Shown here: one piece after another, positions 1-7,512 of the stretch
Layout: each line of letters starts with the position of its first letter
Position numbering within the stretch: position 1 is the stretch's first letter
Origin: Bacteroidales bacterium
GTDB taxonomy: Bacteria > Bacteroidota > Bacteroidia > Bacteroidales > UBA12077
Assembly: GCA_013138975.1 (NCBI GenBank)
Contig: WTBR01000035.1
Location: 45,890 to 109,889, forward strand
Length of the DNA stretch: 64,000 nt
Direction: 5' to 3'
Program-made: the position numbers and the translations under genes
Notes under the pieces: model-generated
Told to the model about the DNA's origin: nothing
Databases searched by the model: none
What the model saw: only the letters and a program-made list of their open reading frames with translations

Positions 1-181
1 CCGATAGAGTTTGCCAAGCTAATGAAGACTTACCAATACCTCTTTCACCAATAATGACTAATACTGCACCTGGTTTTTGGGCGTAAATTAAAGATTCCTT
101 TAAGACCTTTGCGCGACCAACAAATAACTCTTTATTAGTGCCTCTAATGGCAGTCGATGGAAATAATTCATTTAAATTCAT
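1..181 (-). CDS. P-loop ATPase, partial (N-terminus only; runs off left edge)
   Basis: Reading leftward from an ATG at 181 gives an open frame of 60 codons to the window edge. It begins MNLNELFPSTAIRGTNKELF and contains a Walker A motif GERGIGKSS at about residues 45-53, after a hydrophobic strand (AVLVIIG). A P-loop about 45 residues from the start, after a segment like 'LFVGRAKVLKESL', is typical of STAND/AAA-type ATPases that begin with the nucleotide-binding domain. The rest of the protein is outside the window, so its effector part and role are unknown. It starts 6 bp after the stop of the upstream 153-residue gene and is probably cotranscribed with it. Confidence 0.7.
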   Translation of the reverse strand, partial: MNLNELFPSTAIRGTNKELFVGRAKVLKESLIYAQKPGAVLVIIGERGIGKSSLAWQTLS

Positions 182-187
182 ACAAAG

Positions 188-649
188 CTATATTTTTAGC
201 GTTTTATTTATACCTACTAAAATAAGCATTTCGCTGTATGTAAAAACATTTGTGTTTCCGTTTTTTGAAACTGGTCTATTAAACTTATCTCTATATCTAC
301 TTCCATTAACCTTTCGTCTAAATTGACGCCATGGTGTAAGTCTTTCTAGTTGCTGTGGAGTAGTAATTTTAGGTAAAAAGTTAAAGACCTCAAGTGAGTT
401 TAAAACAATTTTATATTGAAGTAAATCTTCCAAATCAACAGCATATTCTCTTGCTATATCTTCAGGACCAAAATGCTGTGAAGGATTGGAAGGATCTATT
501 GTTGATTCTTTATTACTATCTAAAATATGGCATGATGCTTTTAGGCATTCCTCATATTTACCTTTCTCGGAATTTAGTGAAGTTATCATTTTTTTTGATT
601 CACTTAGAAAGTCAGTTGGATCTGTTGGCATCTTGTTATTATCCATCAT
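188..649 (-). CDS. Hypothetical protein, 153 aa, upstream partner of the P-loop ATPase
   Basis: No family recognised. The product is soluble (no signal peptide or membrane segment) and hydrophilic. The N-terminal half is probably helical with scattered Ser/Lys, and the C-terminal half has a basic stretch (TPWRQFRRKVNGSRYRDKFN). Two adjacent ATG codons (649 and 646) could serve as start. The stop lies 6 bp before the ATG of the P-loop ATPase gene, so the two are likely one operon. The pairing of a small unknown protein with a P-loop ATPase is compatible with a defence or regulatory pair, but nothing in the sequence proves it. Confidence 0.6.
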   Translation of the reverse strand: MMDNNKMPTDPTDFLSESKKMITSLNSEKGKYEECLKASCHILDSNKESTIDPSNPSQHFGPEDIAREYAVDLEDLLQYKIVLNSLEVFNFLPKITTPQQLERLTPWRQFRRKVNGSRYRDKFNRPVSKNGNTNVFTYSEMLILVGINKTLKI

Positions 650-686
650 GTTGAGATTTGAAATTGTCGTTAAACAAATTTAGCAT

Positions 687-730
687 TTATTTTAAAGTTT
701 TTTTATTTATTTTAAAGTTTTTTTATTTAT
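687..730. repeat. 20-bp direct tandem repeat, about two copies
   Basis: The AT-rich unit containing TTTTAAAGTTTTTTTATTTA occurs twice with a 20-bp period. It lies directly upstream of the small minus-strand gene, in its promoter/leader region. Confidence 0.7.
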
Positions 731-784
731 TTCTATATTTTCCCGTTTTTTATAATTAATTTCTATTCTTTAAAAAAACAAGGC

Positions 785-838
785 ATAATCGAGTAGCAAG
801 CCAGTAGGCTAGTGCCTACTGGCTTGCTACTCGATTAT
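785..838. repeat. Perfect 25-bp inverted repeat with 4-nt loop
   Basis: Arms 785-809 and 814-838 are exact reverse complements, separated by TAGT. This is a very stable stem, GC-richer than its surroundings. It is not followed by a clear T-run on either side, so it is not a textbook terminator. It sits between the divergent genes at 649 (minus) and 1114 (plus). The outer ends carry CTACTCGATT, the same 10 bases that end the group II intron at the right edge of the window. Confidence 0.85.
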
Positions 839-1025
839 AAATTGGCCGCCAACACCAACCTTGTCAGTTTAGTACTAACTATCAACGAAGTATAAAATTG
901 TTTTAGTTTTTAGAAATAGCAAATTGCCGAAAGGCAAAAATGATTAATAATACAAGCTCAAAATAAAAGCCATTAATATTGTTCGTAGCGTTTCCCTTTG
1001 GTTTAATAGTATATTTTTTCCAAAA

Positions 1026-1045
1026 AATGACAAGTTCTTGTCATT
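1026..1045. promoter_or_regulatory. Perfect palindrome AATGACAAG-TT-CTTGTCATT
   Basis: Two 9-bp arms with a 2-bp centre lie about 70 bp upstream of the ATG at 1114. Position and symmetry suggest a dimeric-regulator operator. The regulator is unknown. The ATGACAA half-site resembles motifs at 30364-30394 and 50544-50557. Confidence 0.4.
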
Positions 1046-1113
1046 GGTATTCTGGATTTTATTGTTTAAATTGCATATAATTACCTGTGTTAGAGTTGTA
1101 ACCAAAAAAAATT

Positions 1114-2847
1114 ATGAGAAAAAAAATTATATTCCTGACTGTTACATTTTTACTTCTTATTCTTTCTGTAAAAAAACAATACGGACAAACAGGGAGTGAA
1201 TATTCCAGGAATATTGAAATATCGCTATGCAACTCAAATGCATTTATTAATGTTAATGTTGAAATATCATATAAATTTTCAGGTTATGTTTCAAATCCTG
1301 ATGATAAATCTGCATTAACAGGAGGGTTTTGGGATGATGGCTTGTTAAAAATGACTTTTAAAACATCATCTGTTTCAAATTATATAAATCTGGATGGAAA
1401 GCAAATAGCAACAAGTAGCATCAATGGGTTTAATGAAAATGTAATTAAAATAATGGATTTGTATGCTGATGTCTACTCCGGAGCAAATAAAATAAATAAC
1501 ATAAAAATTGGAATTGATTATTCCCAAGCTGCCAAGCTTAATGGAATTCCAAAATCTGTTATAAACTCAATTAACTGGACGCAAATATTTAATACAGATA
1601 ACAAAGAAGAAATTATTCGTATTTTCAATCAGGGATTTACTCTTAAAAATTTTACTTTCACTCATGGTTTTTCAGAGCCAACAAAGTTTATAGCAACACC
1701 AAAAAGCTCATGCTCTCAACTAAATAAAATAGGTATAAATGACAAATATAATTCGACTGTAGCCGAAGCTGACAATTTATTACGTTCAGGACAACATGAA
1801 GAAGCAGAAAAAAAATATAAAGAAGCATCCAAATTAAAACCTAATGAACAATACCCAAAAGAAAAAATAAATAAAATTCAAAAAATACAAAGTCAACAAA
1901 ATCTAGCAGAAAATACTTCATCAGAACCTGAAATTATTGATGAGCCAGATAATGATTCAGATGAAACAAGCTACTCCAGTTCAACATCTAATAGTTCAAG
2001 CGAAAGTTCTCAATATTCGAACAATTCTAATAATAACCAGCAAGCTCAAAAACAACAAAGAATACAAGCCACTATAAACCAAATAAATCGATCAAACGCT
2101 CAAACCGAAAGTAATGTACAAAGTATTTACCAAACAGCCGATAAATTAAGTGTACTGGTTGGAAATGCTTTTGCTCAACAAAATGCTCAAGCCGAATATG
2201 AAAGAGAAAGAGAAGCAGAACTTAAGCGAGATCGTATGGAAGAAGAAAGAATAGAACGAGAAATAGAAATGGCATGGAATAGTATGTCTGAATTTGAAAA
2301 TGATTTTAATTCCTATTTTAGAAAAAACATGTCAAATGTAATGAGCAAGAAATGTTTATATTTCTATTATGGAAATATAAATAAATACCGTGAAGATAAA
2401 TCTGGAAATCTAAAGCTTTCTAACATCTTCCCTGTATATTGTAATGCCGATGGAACTTGGCCTTATATCTCGGATATTACCAATAAAATAAAAGCAAAAA
2501 ATGGGAATGTTATTATTAGAGGTTATTTTCTAACGGAAACTGATGCCATTCGAGATAAAAATAGCATGACTTCAAAAGCCCACAACTCATATATTAACAA
2601 CATTAACTCCAAAGCTTACTATTTCTCATTTAATGAACCAACTGAGAGCACCAATCAAAATACTGATTTTTGGGGAAATGAGAAGACTGAAAATACAAAT
2701 AATTCCCAAAAAGATTTCTGGGGCAATGAACCTAGTACAAATAAAAGTACCAATACACAAACCGATTTCTGGGGTAATAAAGTTGATACTCTAAAGACAA
2801 AACAAGATAGTTTAAAAACTAAACCAAAGAATGACTTTTGGAAATAA
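1114..2847 (+). CDS. Secreted coiled-coil/TPR-like protein with C-terminal DFWGN repeats
   Basis: No characterised family recognised. The N-terminus (MRKKIIFLTVTFLLLILS, then ..YGQ) is a signal peptide, so the protein is exported. Residues about 215-250 look like one TPR unit ('AEADNLLRSGQHEEAEKKYKEA'). Next come a low-complexity Ser/Asn tract (about 270-315) and a long charged coiled coil rich in Glu/Arg (about 360-400). The last 60 residues hold three DFWGN motifs plus a terminal NDFWK, separated by Asn/Thr/Lys linkers. The gene is followed 27 bp later by the TPR-FISUMP gene on the same strand, and the two may form one transcription unit. The TPR suggests a shared theme with those neighbours. 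Confidence 0.75.
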   Translation: MRKKIIFLTVTFLLLILSVKKQYGQTGSEYSRNIEISLCNSNAFINVNVEISYKFSGYVSNPDDKSALTGGFWDDGLLKMTFKTSSVSNYINLDGKQIATSSINGFNENVIKIMDLYADVYSGANKINNIKIGIDYSQAAKLNGIPKSVINSINWTQIFNTDNKEEIIRIFNQGFTLKNFTFTHGFSEPTKFIATPKSSCSQLNKIGINDKYNSTVAEADNLLRSGQHEEAEKKYKEASKLKPNEQYPKEKINKIQKIQSQQNLAENTSSEPEIIDEPDNDSDETSYSSSTSNSSSESSQYSNNSNNNQQAQKQQRIQATINQINRSNAQTESNVQSIYQTADKLSVLVGNAFAQQNAQAEYEREREAELKRDRMEEERIEREIEMAWNSMSEFENDFNSYFRKNMSNVMSKKCLYFYYGNINKYREDKSGNLKLSNIFPVYCNADGTWPYISDITNKIKAKNGNVIIRGYFLTETDAIRDKNSMTSKAHNSYINNINSKAYYFSFNEPTESTNQNTDFWGNEKTENTNNSQKDFWGNEPSTNKSTNTQTDFWGNKVDTLKTKQDSLKTKPKNDFWK

Positions 2848-2874
2848 TAAATTTAAAAACAAATAGCTTTTATT

Positions 2875-4245
2875 ATGAGAAACCTTTTATTAACCATCTC
2901 AGTTGCACTTATATCAGTGACTTTATTTGCCCAAACAAATGAAAATAAAGCAAAGTCAGAGTTTTTTGCTGCACAAGAAGCTTATGATTACGCAAATTAT
3001 AAAGAATGTGTTAATCATTTAAACACTACAGAAAACTTATTAGGAAGTACAAATCCTAGAATACTGCATTTAAAAATTAAAGCCTATTGCAACCTTAAAT
3101 ATTATTCAAAAGCTTATGAAACTCAAAAAATATTTTTTGAAAAAGCTACTGACTCAAATGATCCAAAATATAACGATATTTTAAAACTTCTTGCAGAGAT
3201 AAATAAAAATGCCGCTAATGATTTCGTAGAAGTTGGCAAAACTTATATAGATAAGAAATATTATACTCAAGCAATTAATGAGTTTAACAAAGCACTGGAA
3301 ATTGATCCAAAGAATATTAGTGCTCATTTTTATTTAGGAACTGCATTTTTGAATACGAATGAATATGATAAAGCAATATTATCGTATTCAAAGGCACGAA
3401 CACTTAGCTCTTCCATTGAAGATGAAAATTCTCGCCTTGGTTGGCTATTTTACATTGCTTACAATAAAGGAATTGCATACGAGAATCTTGGGAAATATGA
3501 TCTCGCTATTGCATCTTATGGAAATGCTATAAAAACTACGCCAGAAAAAAGTAGCACCTACATTATGTTAGCTTGTATTTATGCAAAACAAGATAATACA
3601 GCACAATCATTGGAATATGTCGAAAAAGCAAAAGAAAGAGGTTTTAATGATTTTGCAGGTATTGAAAAGAAACCTGTTATGGCTAATATTATAAATACAA
3701 ATGAATATAAGAATATAAAGAATAGCTTGTTTGATAAAAGGGATGGGCAATCGTATCGAATTGTTACAATTGGAAAACAAGTTTGGATGGCAGAAAACTT
3801 GAACTATGAAACTGAAAATTCATATTGTTACGATAATAATCCATCGAATTGTGAAACTTATGGAAGACTTTACATATGGGATGCTGCAATAAAATCTTGC
3901 CCTGACCGATGGCACTTACCAAATAATGATGAATGGCAAATATTAATTGATTATCAAGGTGGGAATAAAATTGCTGGTGGAAAGATAAAAACAAAAGGAA
4001 TTGTTTTGTGGGGAAGCCCTAACAAGGATGCTACAAATGAATACGGGTTTTCAGCTCTCCCAGGTGGATCACTTACAAATTTTGGAAAATTCGTACGATT
4101 AGGGAAAAATAGTAGTTGGTGGAGTACTTCAGAGAGCAACATTATCCTTGCAAATTACCAACGTATTGGTCATCAAAACAACAATATTATTCTCGGCAAG
4201 GGTAGTAAAGAAGAAGGATTCTCCGTTAGATGTATGAAAGATTAA
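2875..4245 (+). CDS. Exported TPR protein with C-terminal FISUMP domain (copy 1)
   Basis: A signal peptide (MRNLLLTISVALISVTLFAQ) is followed by TPR units spread over about residues 30-260 (for example 'AINEFNKALEIDPKNISAHFYLG'). The C-terminus, from about residue 285, is a FISUMP domain (Fibrobacter succinogenes major paralogous domain, TIGR02145-like). It shows its usual landmarks: DGQSYRIVTIGKQVWMAENL, YGRLYIWDAA, CPDRWHLPNNDEW, GFSALPGG and the terminal SVRCMKD. FISUMP domains are found in cell-surface proteins of Bacteroidota and Fibrobacterota. The molecular function is not established. The TPR half is almost identical to that of the next gene, pointing to recent tandem duplication. Confidence 0.85.
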   Translation: MRNLLLTISVALISVTLFAQTNENKAKSEFFAAQEAYDYANYKECVNHLNTTENLLGSTNPRILHLKIKAYCNLKYYSKAYETQKIFFEKATDSNDPKYNDILKLLAEINKNAANDFVEVGKTYIDKKYYTQAINEFNKALEIDPKNISAHFYLGTAFLNTNEYDKAILSYSKARTLSSSIEDENSRLGWLFYIAYNKGIAYENLGKYDLAIASYGNAIKTTPEKSSTYIMLACIYAKQDNTAQSLEYVEKAKERGFNDFAGIEKKPVMANIINTNEYKNIKNSLFDKRDGQSYRIVTIGKQVWMAENLNYETENSYCYDNNPSNCETYGRLYIWDAAIKSCPDRWHLPNNDEWQILIDYQGGNKIAGGKIKTKGIVLWGSPNKDATNEYGFSALPGGSLTNFGKFVRLGKNSSWWSTSESNIILANYQRIGHQNNNIILGKGSKEEGFSVRCMKD

Positions 4246-4290
4246 TAAATCAATCAAAAATATAATATAACAGACTCTAAAATTAAAACT

Positions 4291-5694
4291 ATGAGATTTT
4301 CTATTGTATCAATTCTACTTTTATTTATTACCATAAATTTGTTTGCCCAAACAAACGAAATAAAAGCTAAATCGGAGTTTTTTGCTGCACAAGAAGCCTA
4401 TGATTATGAAAATTACAAAGAATGTGTTAATCATTTAAACACCACAGAAAACTTATTAGGAAGTACAAATCCCAGAATACTGCATTTGAAAATAAAGGCC
4501 TATTGCAACCTTAAAGAATATTCAAAAGCGTATGAAGCTCAAAAAATATTTTTTAAAAAAGCTACAGACCCAAATGATCCAAAATATAACGATATTTTAA
4601 AACTTCTTGCTGAGATTAATAAAAATGCCGCCAATGATTTCGTTGAAGTTGGCAAAACTTATATAGATAAGAAATATTATACTCAAGCAACTAAAGAGTT
4701 CAACAAAGCACTGGAAATTGATCCAAAGAATATTAGTGCTCATTTTTATTTAGGAACTACATTTTTAAATACGAATGAATATGATAAAGCAATATTAGCG
4801 TATTCAAAAGCACGAACACTTAGCTCTTCGATTGAAGATAAAAATTCTCGCTTTGGTTGGCTGTTTTCCATTGCTTACAATAAAGCAATTGCATACGAAA
4901 ATCTTGGAAAATATGATCTCGCTATTGCATCTTACGGAAATGCAATAAAGGTTAAACCAGATAAAAATAATACATATTATCAATTAGCATGCATAAATGC
5001 AAAGCAAAATAATAAAGAGAAAGCCCTTGATTTTATAGAAAAAGCTAAACAAAAAGGATTCAATGATTTTACGAAAGCAGAGAATAACCCTAATCTTGCA
5101 AATATTACAAATACTGCTAAATACAATGATATTAAAAATAGTATGTATGATTTAAGAGATGGACAGGCTTATAAATTTGTGAGTATTGGTGAGCAAATCT
5201 GGTTGGCCGAAAACTTAAATTACAAAACTGATAATTCAGTTTGTTATGCTGATAATCCTGCTAATTGCGATACTTATGGAAGACTTTATACATGGGATGA
5301 TGCTATGAATGCTTGTCCTGATGGTTGGCATTTACCTAGCCATGGAGAATGGAAAAAATTAGAAATGTTTCTTGGAATGAGTGAGAAACATGCCAATAAA
5401 TTTAGCTTTACAAAAAGCAGGGGTACTGTTGAAGGAAATATGTTGAAGTCTAATAGCGGATGGAATGATAATGGTAATGGAGATAACACTAGTGGATTTT
5501 CAGCTCTTCCTGCAGGTGGATACATACCTTCAAAATATGAAGGTATAGGTATTATATGCAATCTATGGAGTGCTCAAGAAACAAATGACATTTATGCAGT
5601 ATTGCGAGTTATTTCTTATAAAAAGTCGAGTATATATTGTTACCATACAGGAATTAAGTCTGCTTATGCAAGTGTTCGATGTATTAAAGATTAA
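4291..5694 (+). CDS. Exported TPR protein with C-terminal FISUMP domain (copy 2)
   Basis: This is a paralogue of the preceding gene, 45 bp downstream on the same strand. It has a signal peptide ending LFAQ, TPR units and a FISUMP domain from about residue 285 (DGQAYKFVSIGEQIWLAENL, YGRLYTWDDAMNACPDGWHL, GFSALPAGG, SVRCIKD). Residues about 20-230 match copy 1 nearly residue for residue, while the FISUMP halves have diverged. This fits a conserved TPR scaffold with a variable surface domain. CPDGWHLPS is closer to the family consensus than CPDRWHLPN in copy 1. Confidence 0.85.
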   Translation: MRFSIVSILLLFITINLFAQTNEIKAKSEFFAAQEAYDYENYKECVNHLNTTENLLGSTNPRILHLKIKAYCNLKEYSKAYEAQKIFFKKATDPNDPKYNDILKLLAEINKNAANDFVEVGKTYIDKKYYTQATKEFNKALEIDPKNISAHFYLGTTFLNTNEYDKAILAYSKARTLSSSIEDKNSRFGWLFSIAYNKAIAYENLGKYDLAIASYGNAIKVKPDKNNTYYQLACINAKQNNKEKALDFIEKAKQKGFNDFTKAENNPNLANITNTAKYNDIKNSMYDLRDGQAYKFVSIGEQIWLAENLNYKTDNSVCYADNPANCDTYGRLYTWDDAMNACPDGWHLPSHGEWKKLEMFLGMSEKHANKFSFTKSRGTVEGNMLKSNSGWNDNGNGDNTSGFSALPAGGYIPSKYEGIGIICNLWSAQETNDIYAVLRVISYKKSSIYCYHTGIKSAYASVRCIKD

Positions 5695-5708
5695 TGTATA
5701 CAAACTTT

Positions 5709-5948
5709 ATGAAAACGCTTTTAACCATATTGCTTTCTCTATATTCATTATATTGTTTCTTGCAAAACAACTATTTAACTTAAGAGCAAGAACAGAACCT
5801 GTATCATTTCTTGAAAAATACAAAAGCAAATTAAAAAACAATCATAAATGAAGTGAAATGTCGTTTAATCATGAACAATGATAATGATTTAGCTAGGTGG
5901 AATTTCGATAAATATCAAGGATTTTCGGTTCGTTGTGTAAGAGATTAA
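5709..5948 (+). pseudogene. Remnant of a third signal-peptide/FISUMP paralogue
   Basis: At 5709 an ATG opens a short frame, MKTLLTILLSLYSLYCF..., that resembles a signal peptide and stops at 5783. At 5871-5948 another short frame ends LARWNFDKYQGFSVRCVRD and a stop, which is the characteristic C-terminus of the FISUMP domain seen in the two genes upstream. The middle of the gene is missing. The simplest reading is a third tandem copy that has lost most of its sequence by deletion. Confidence 0.65.
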
Positions 5949-6900
5949 TTGCTTCTTGAATCCTAGTATTCATTTTTCTTTATTTTATTTTCAATTGTGC
6001 GAAGCACAAAAGCGTGTTAGGAAAAACTAAAACAATTTTTTTTCATACTTACCAAACCAAACTCGATAAATTCAATATCAAATAGCACAAATAAATTACA
6101 CTTTCATTGTCAGAAAGTAAATTACCTTTCCAAATTGCAAAAGCTGTCAGAAAGCTTAAAAAGTATCTTAATTAAATTACTTGTCAAAAAGAGTTGAATT
6201 GCTTTATATTCAGAATTTTTAGCAGCTTATTTATAACATAATAGTATTCTATCAACTGTTTCGATAAAAATATAATTATTAAACAACAATACAAAGCTTG
6301 TGATTCTAGTATGCTTCAATCCATCCTATTACCACTAGAAATTGTTGATAGAATTCTGTTAAGCTGGATTTGCAAAGGTTCTTTTAGGTAAAAAAAAATT
6401 TGGAAAGATGCTTCGACAAGCTCAGCATGACATATAGTTGTTTGAAGTGGTGATTCAACTTCCTAGTTATTGGGAAAGTTTGACATTTTTAGGTTAAATA
6501 AAAAGCACCTCATCCCGATAATTATCGGGAGAGATGCTTTTCTTATCTAACCAAATTAATAAGCAACTTTCATTACTTAACCATTAACCAAAAACTATTT
6601 TTAAATTCTTAATACTATATCATTTATTAAAGTGTGTCCAAAAAAAAATTGTTTTAAATAATTTGTCACGTTAAACTGTCTAAATATTTCATTTTTTTCG
6701 ATATTAGACACCTCGATAACTCCTTATATCCACAAGACCTGTTAGGTTTTAATTGATTAACAGGCAATTATATCGAATCGACATTCACTTATTAATGCGA
6801 AACCTGTTAGGTCTTTTTGTTTGATAATCAACTTGCTGAGAAAATACCTGCGGATATCAGGAACTATCAGAACAGAATGACAGTTACTTAATCTTTTGAA
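5949..6900. other. Gene-free 0.95-kb stretch with repeat remnants
   Basis: No coding frame is convincing here. It holds an inverted pair ATTCTATCAAC (6246-6256) / GTTGATAGAAT (6344-6354) that could be the ends of a decayed mobile element. It also holds a CTTCGACAAGCTCAGCATGA repeat copy (6411-6430), and ACCTGTTAGGT twice (6737-6747 and 6802-6812). Such short repeats are common between genes in Bacteroidota. Confidence 0.5.
6501..6541. terminator. Strong hairpin, probably a bidirectional terminator
   Basis: AAAAGCA and TGCTTTT arms enclose a TCCCGATAATTATCGGGA palindrome. The stem is long, with A- and T-rich ends on both sides. It may also be an interspersed repeat, because a related palindrome (ATTCCGATAGCTATCGGAAT) occurs near 39055. 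Confidence 0.6.
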
Positions 6901-6917
6901 ACAATCTCACTCTAATC

Positions 6918-7406
6918 TTATATTTCCTTATATTCTTCCAGAATTTCTTTTACTCCTTCGGGCGAAACTCTACCATAAGTTTTATCGCCTACCAAAACTA
7001 CAGGAGCTAATCCACAAGCTCCTACACAACGTAAGCAACTTAAAGAGAATTTACCATCATCGGTTGTTTCACCAACCTCAATTTCCAACTGGCGCTTAAA
7101 TTCCTGTAATACATTATCGGCTCCACGCACATAACAAGCTGTTCCAGTACAAATCGAAATTGGAAATTTTCCTTTTGGTGTCATTGTAAAGAAAGAGTAG
7201 AATGTTACCACTCCATAAACTTTTGCAACCGACATATTTAGTTCTTTTGCAACAATCTCCTGAACTTCAGCTGGCAAATACCCAAATTTCTCTTGAGTTT
7301 TATGCAAAACATTTATTAATTCGCCTGGTTTATTATCAAAGGACTTACAAATCTCTTTAATTGTATTCAGGTCTTTTTCTTTTATTTTAACTTTTATACT
7401 TGACAT
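6918..7406 (-). CDS. hndA: [FeFe]-hydrogenase NuoE-like [2Fe-2S] subunit (HndA/HydC type)
   Basis: A thioredoxin-fold [2Fe-2S] subunit of an NAD(P)-linked hydrogenase, homologous to NuoE. Ligand cysteines are in ICTGTACYVRG and CLRCVGAC. The helical N-terminal region with 'EKFGYLPAEVQEIVAKELNM' and 'VYGVVTFYSFFTMTPKGK' is the usual NuoE/HndA signature. The frame extends upstream to a TTG, but ATG 7406 (MSSIKVKIKEKD) is preferred: a GGAGG ribosome-binding site (7415-7419) lies 8 bases before it, and inside any longer version. The gene is the last of the ten-gene operon. It passes electrons between the flavin subunit and the rest of the complex in the cytoplasm. Confidence 0.9.
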   Translation of the reverse strand: MSSIKVKIKEKDLNTIKEICKSFDNKPGELINVLHKTQEKFGYLPAEVQEIVAKELNMSVAKVYGVVTFYSFFTMTPKGKFPISICTGTACYVRGADNVLQEFKRQLEIEVGETTDDGKFSLSCLRCVGACGLAPVVLVGDKTYGRVSPEGVKEILEEYKEI

Positions 7407-7512
7407 TGATTTTTCCTCCAAGTTTTTCAGAAACGCATTGCTCTTTATTATTTGGCATTTTGTTTCTTAATTATATTGTTTTATCTCAATATTTATGAGT
7501 CAAGATACTTGA

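Noticed and set aside
5570..5851. 93-residue frame overlapping the end of FISUMP copy 2
   Set aside because: Out-of-frame with the conserved FISUMP C-terminus and composed partly of pseudogene remnants. No family resemblance.
5949..6900. tRNA or small RNA gene in the long gene-free stretch
   Set aside because: No cloverleaf, TTCGAAT-type T-arm or CCA end was found. Only short repeats and one terminator-like hairpin.
7407..7421. Longer HndA start (TTG 7421)
   Set aside because: The GGAGG ribosome-binding site lies inside the extension and is ideally placed for ATG 7406.
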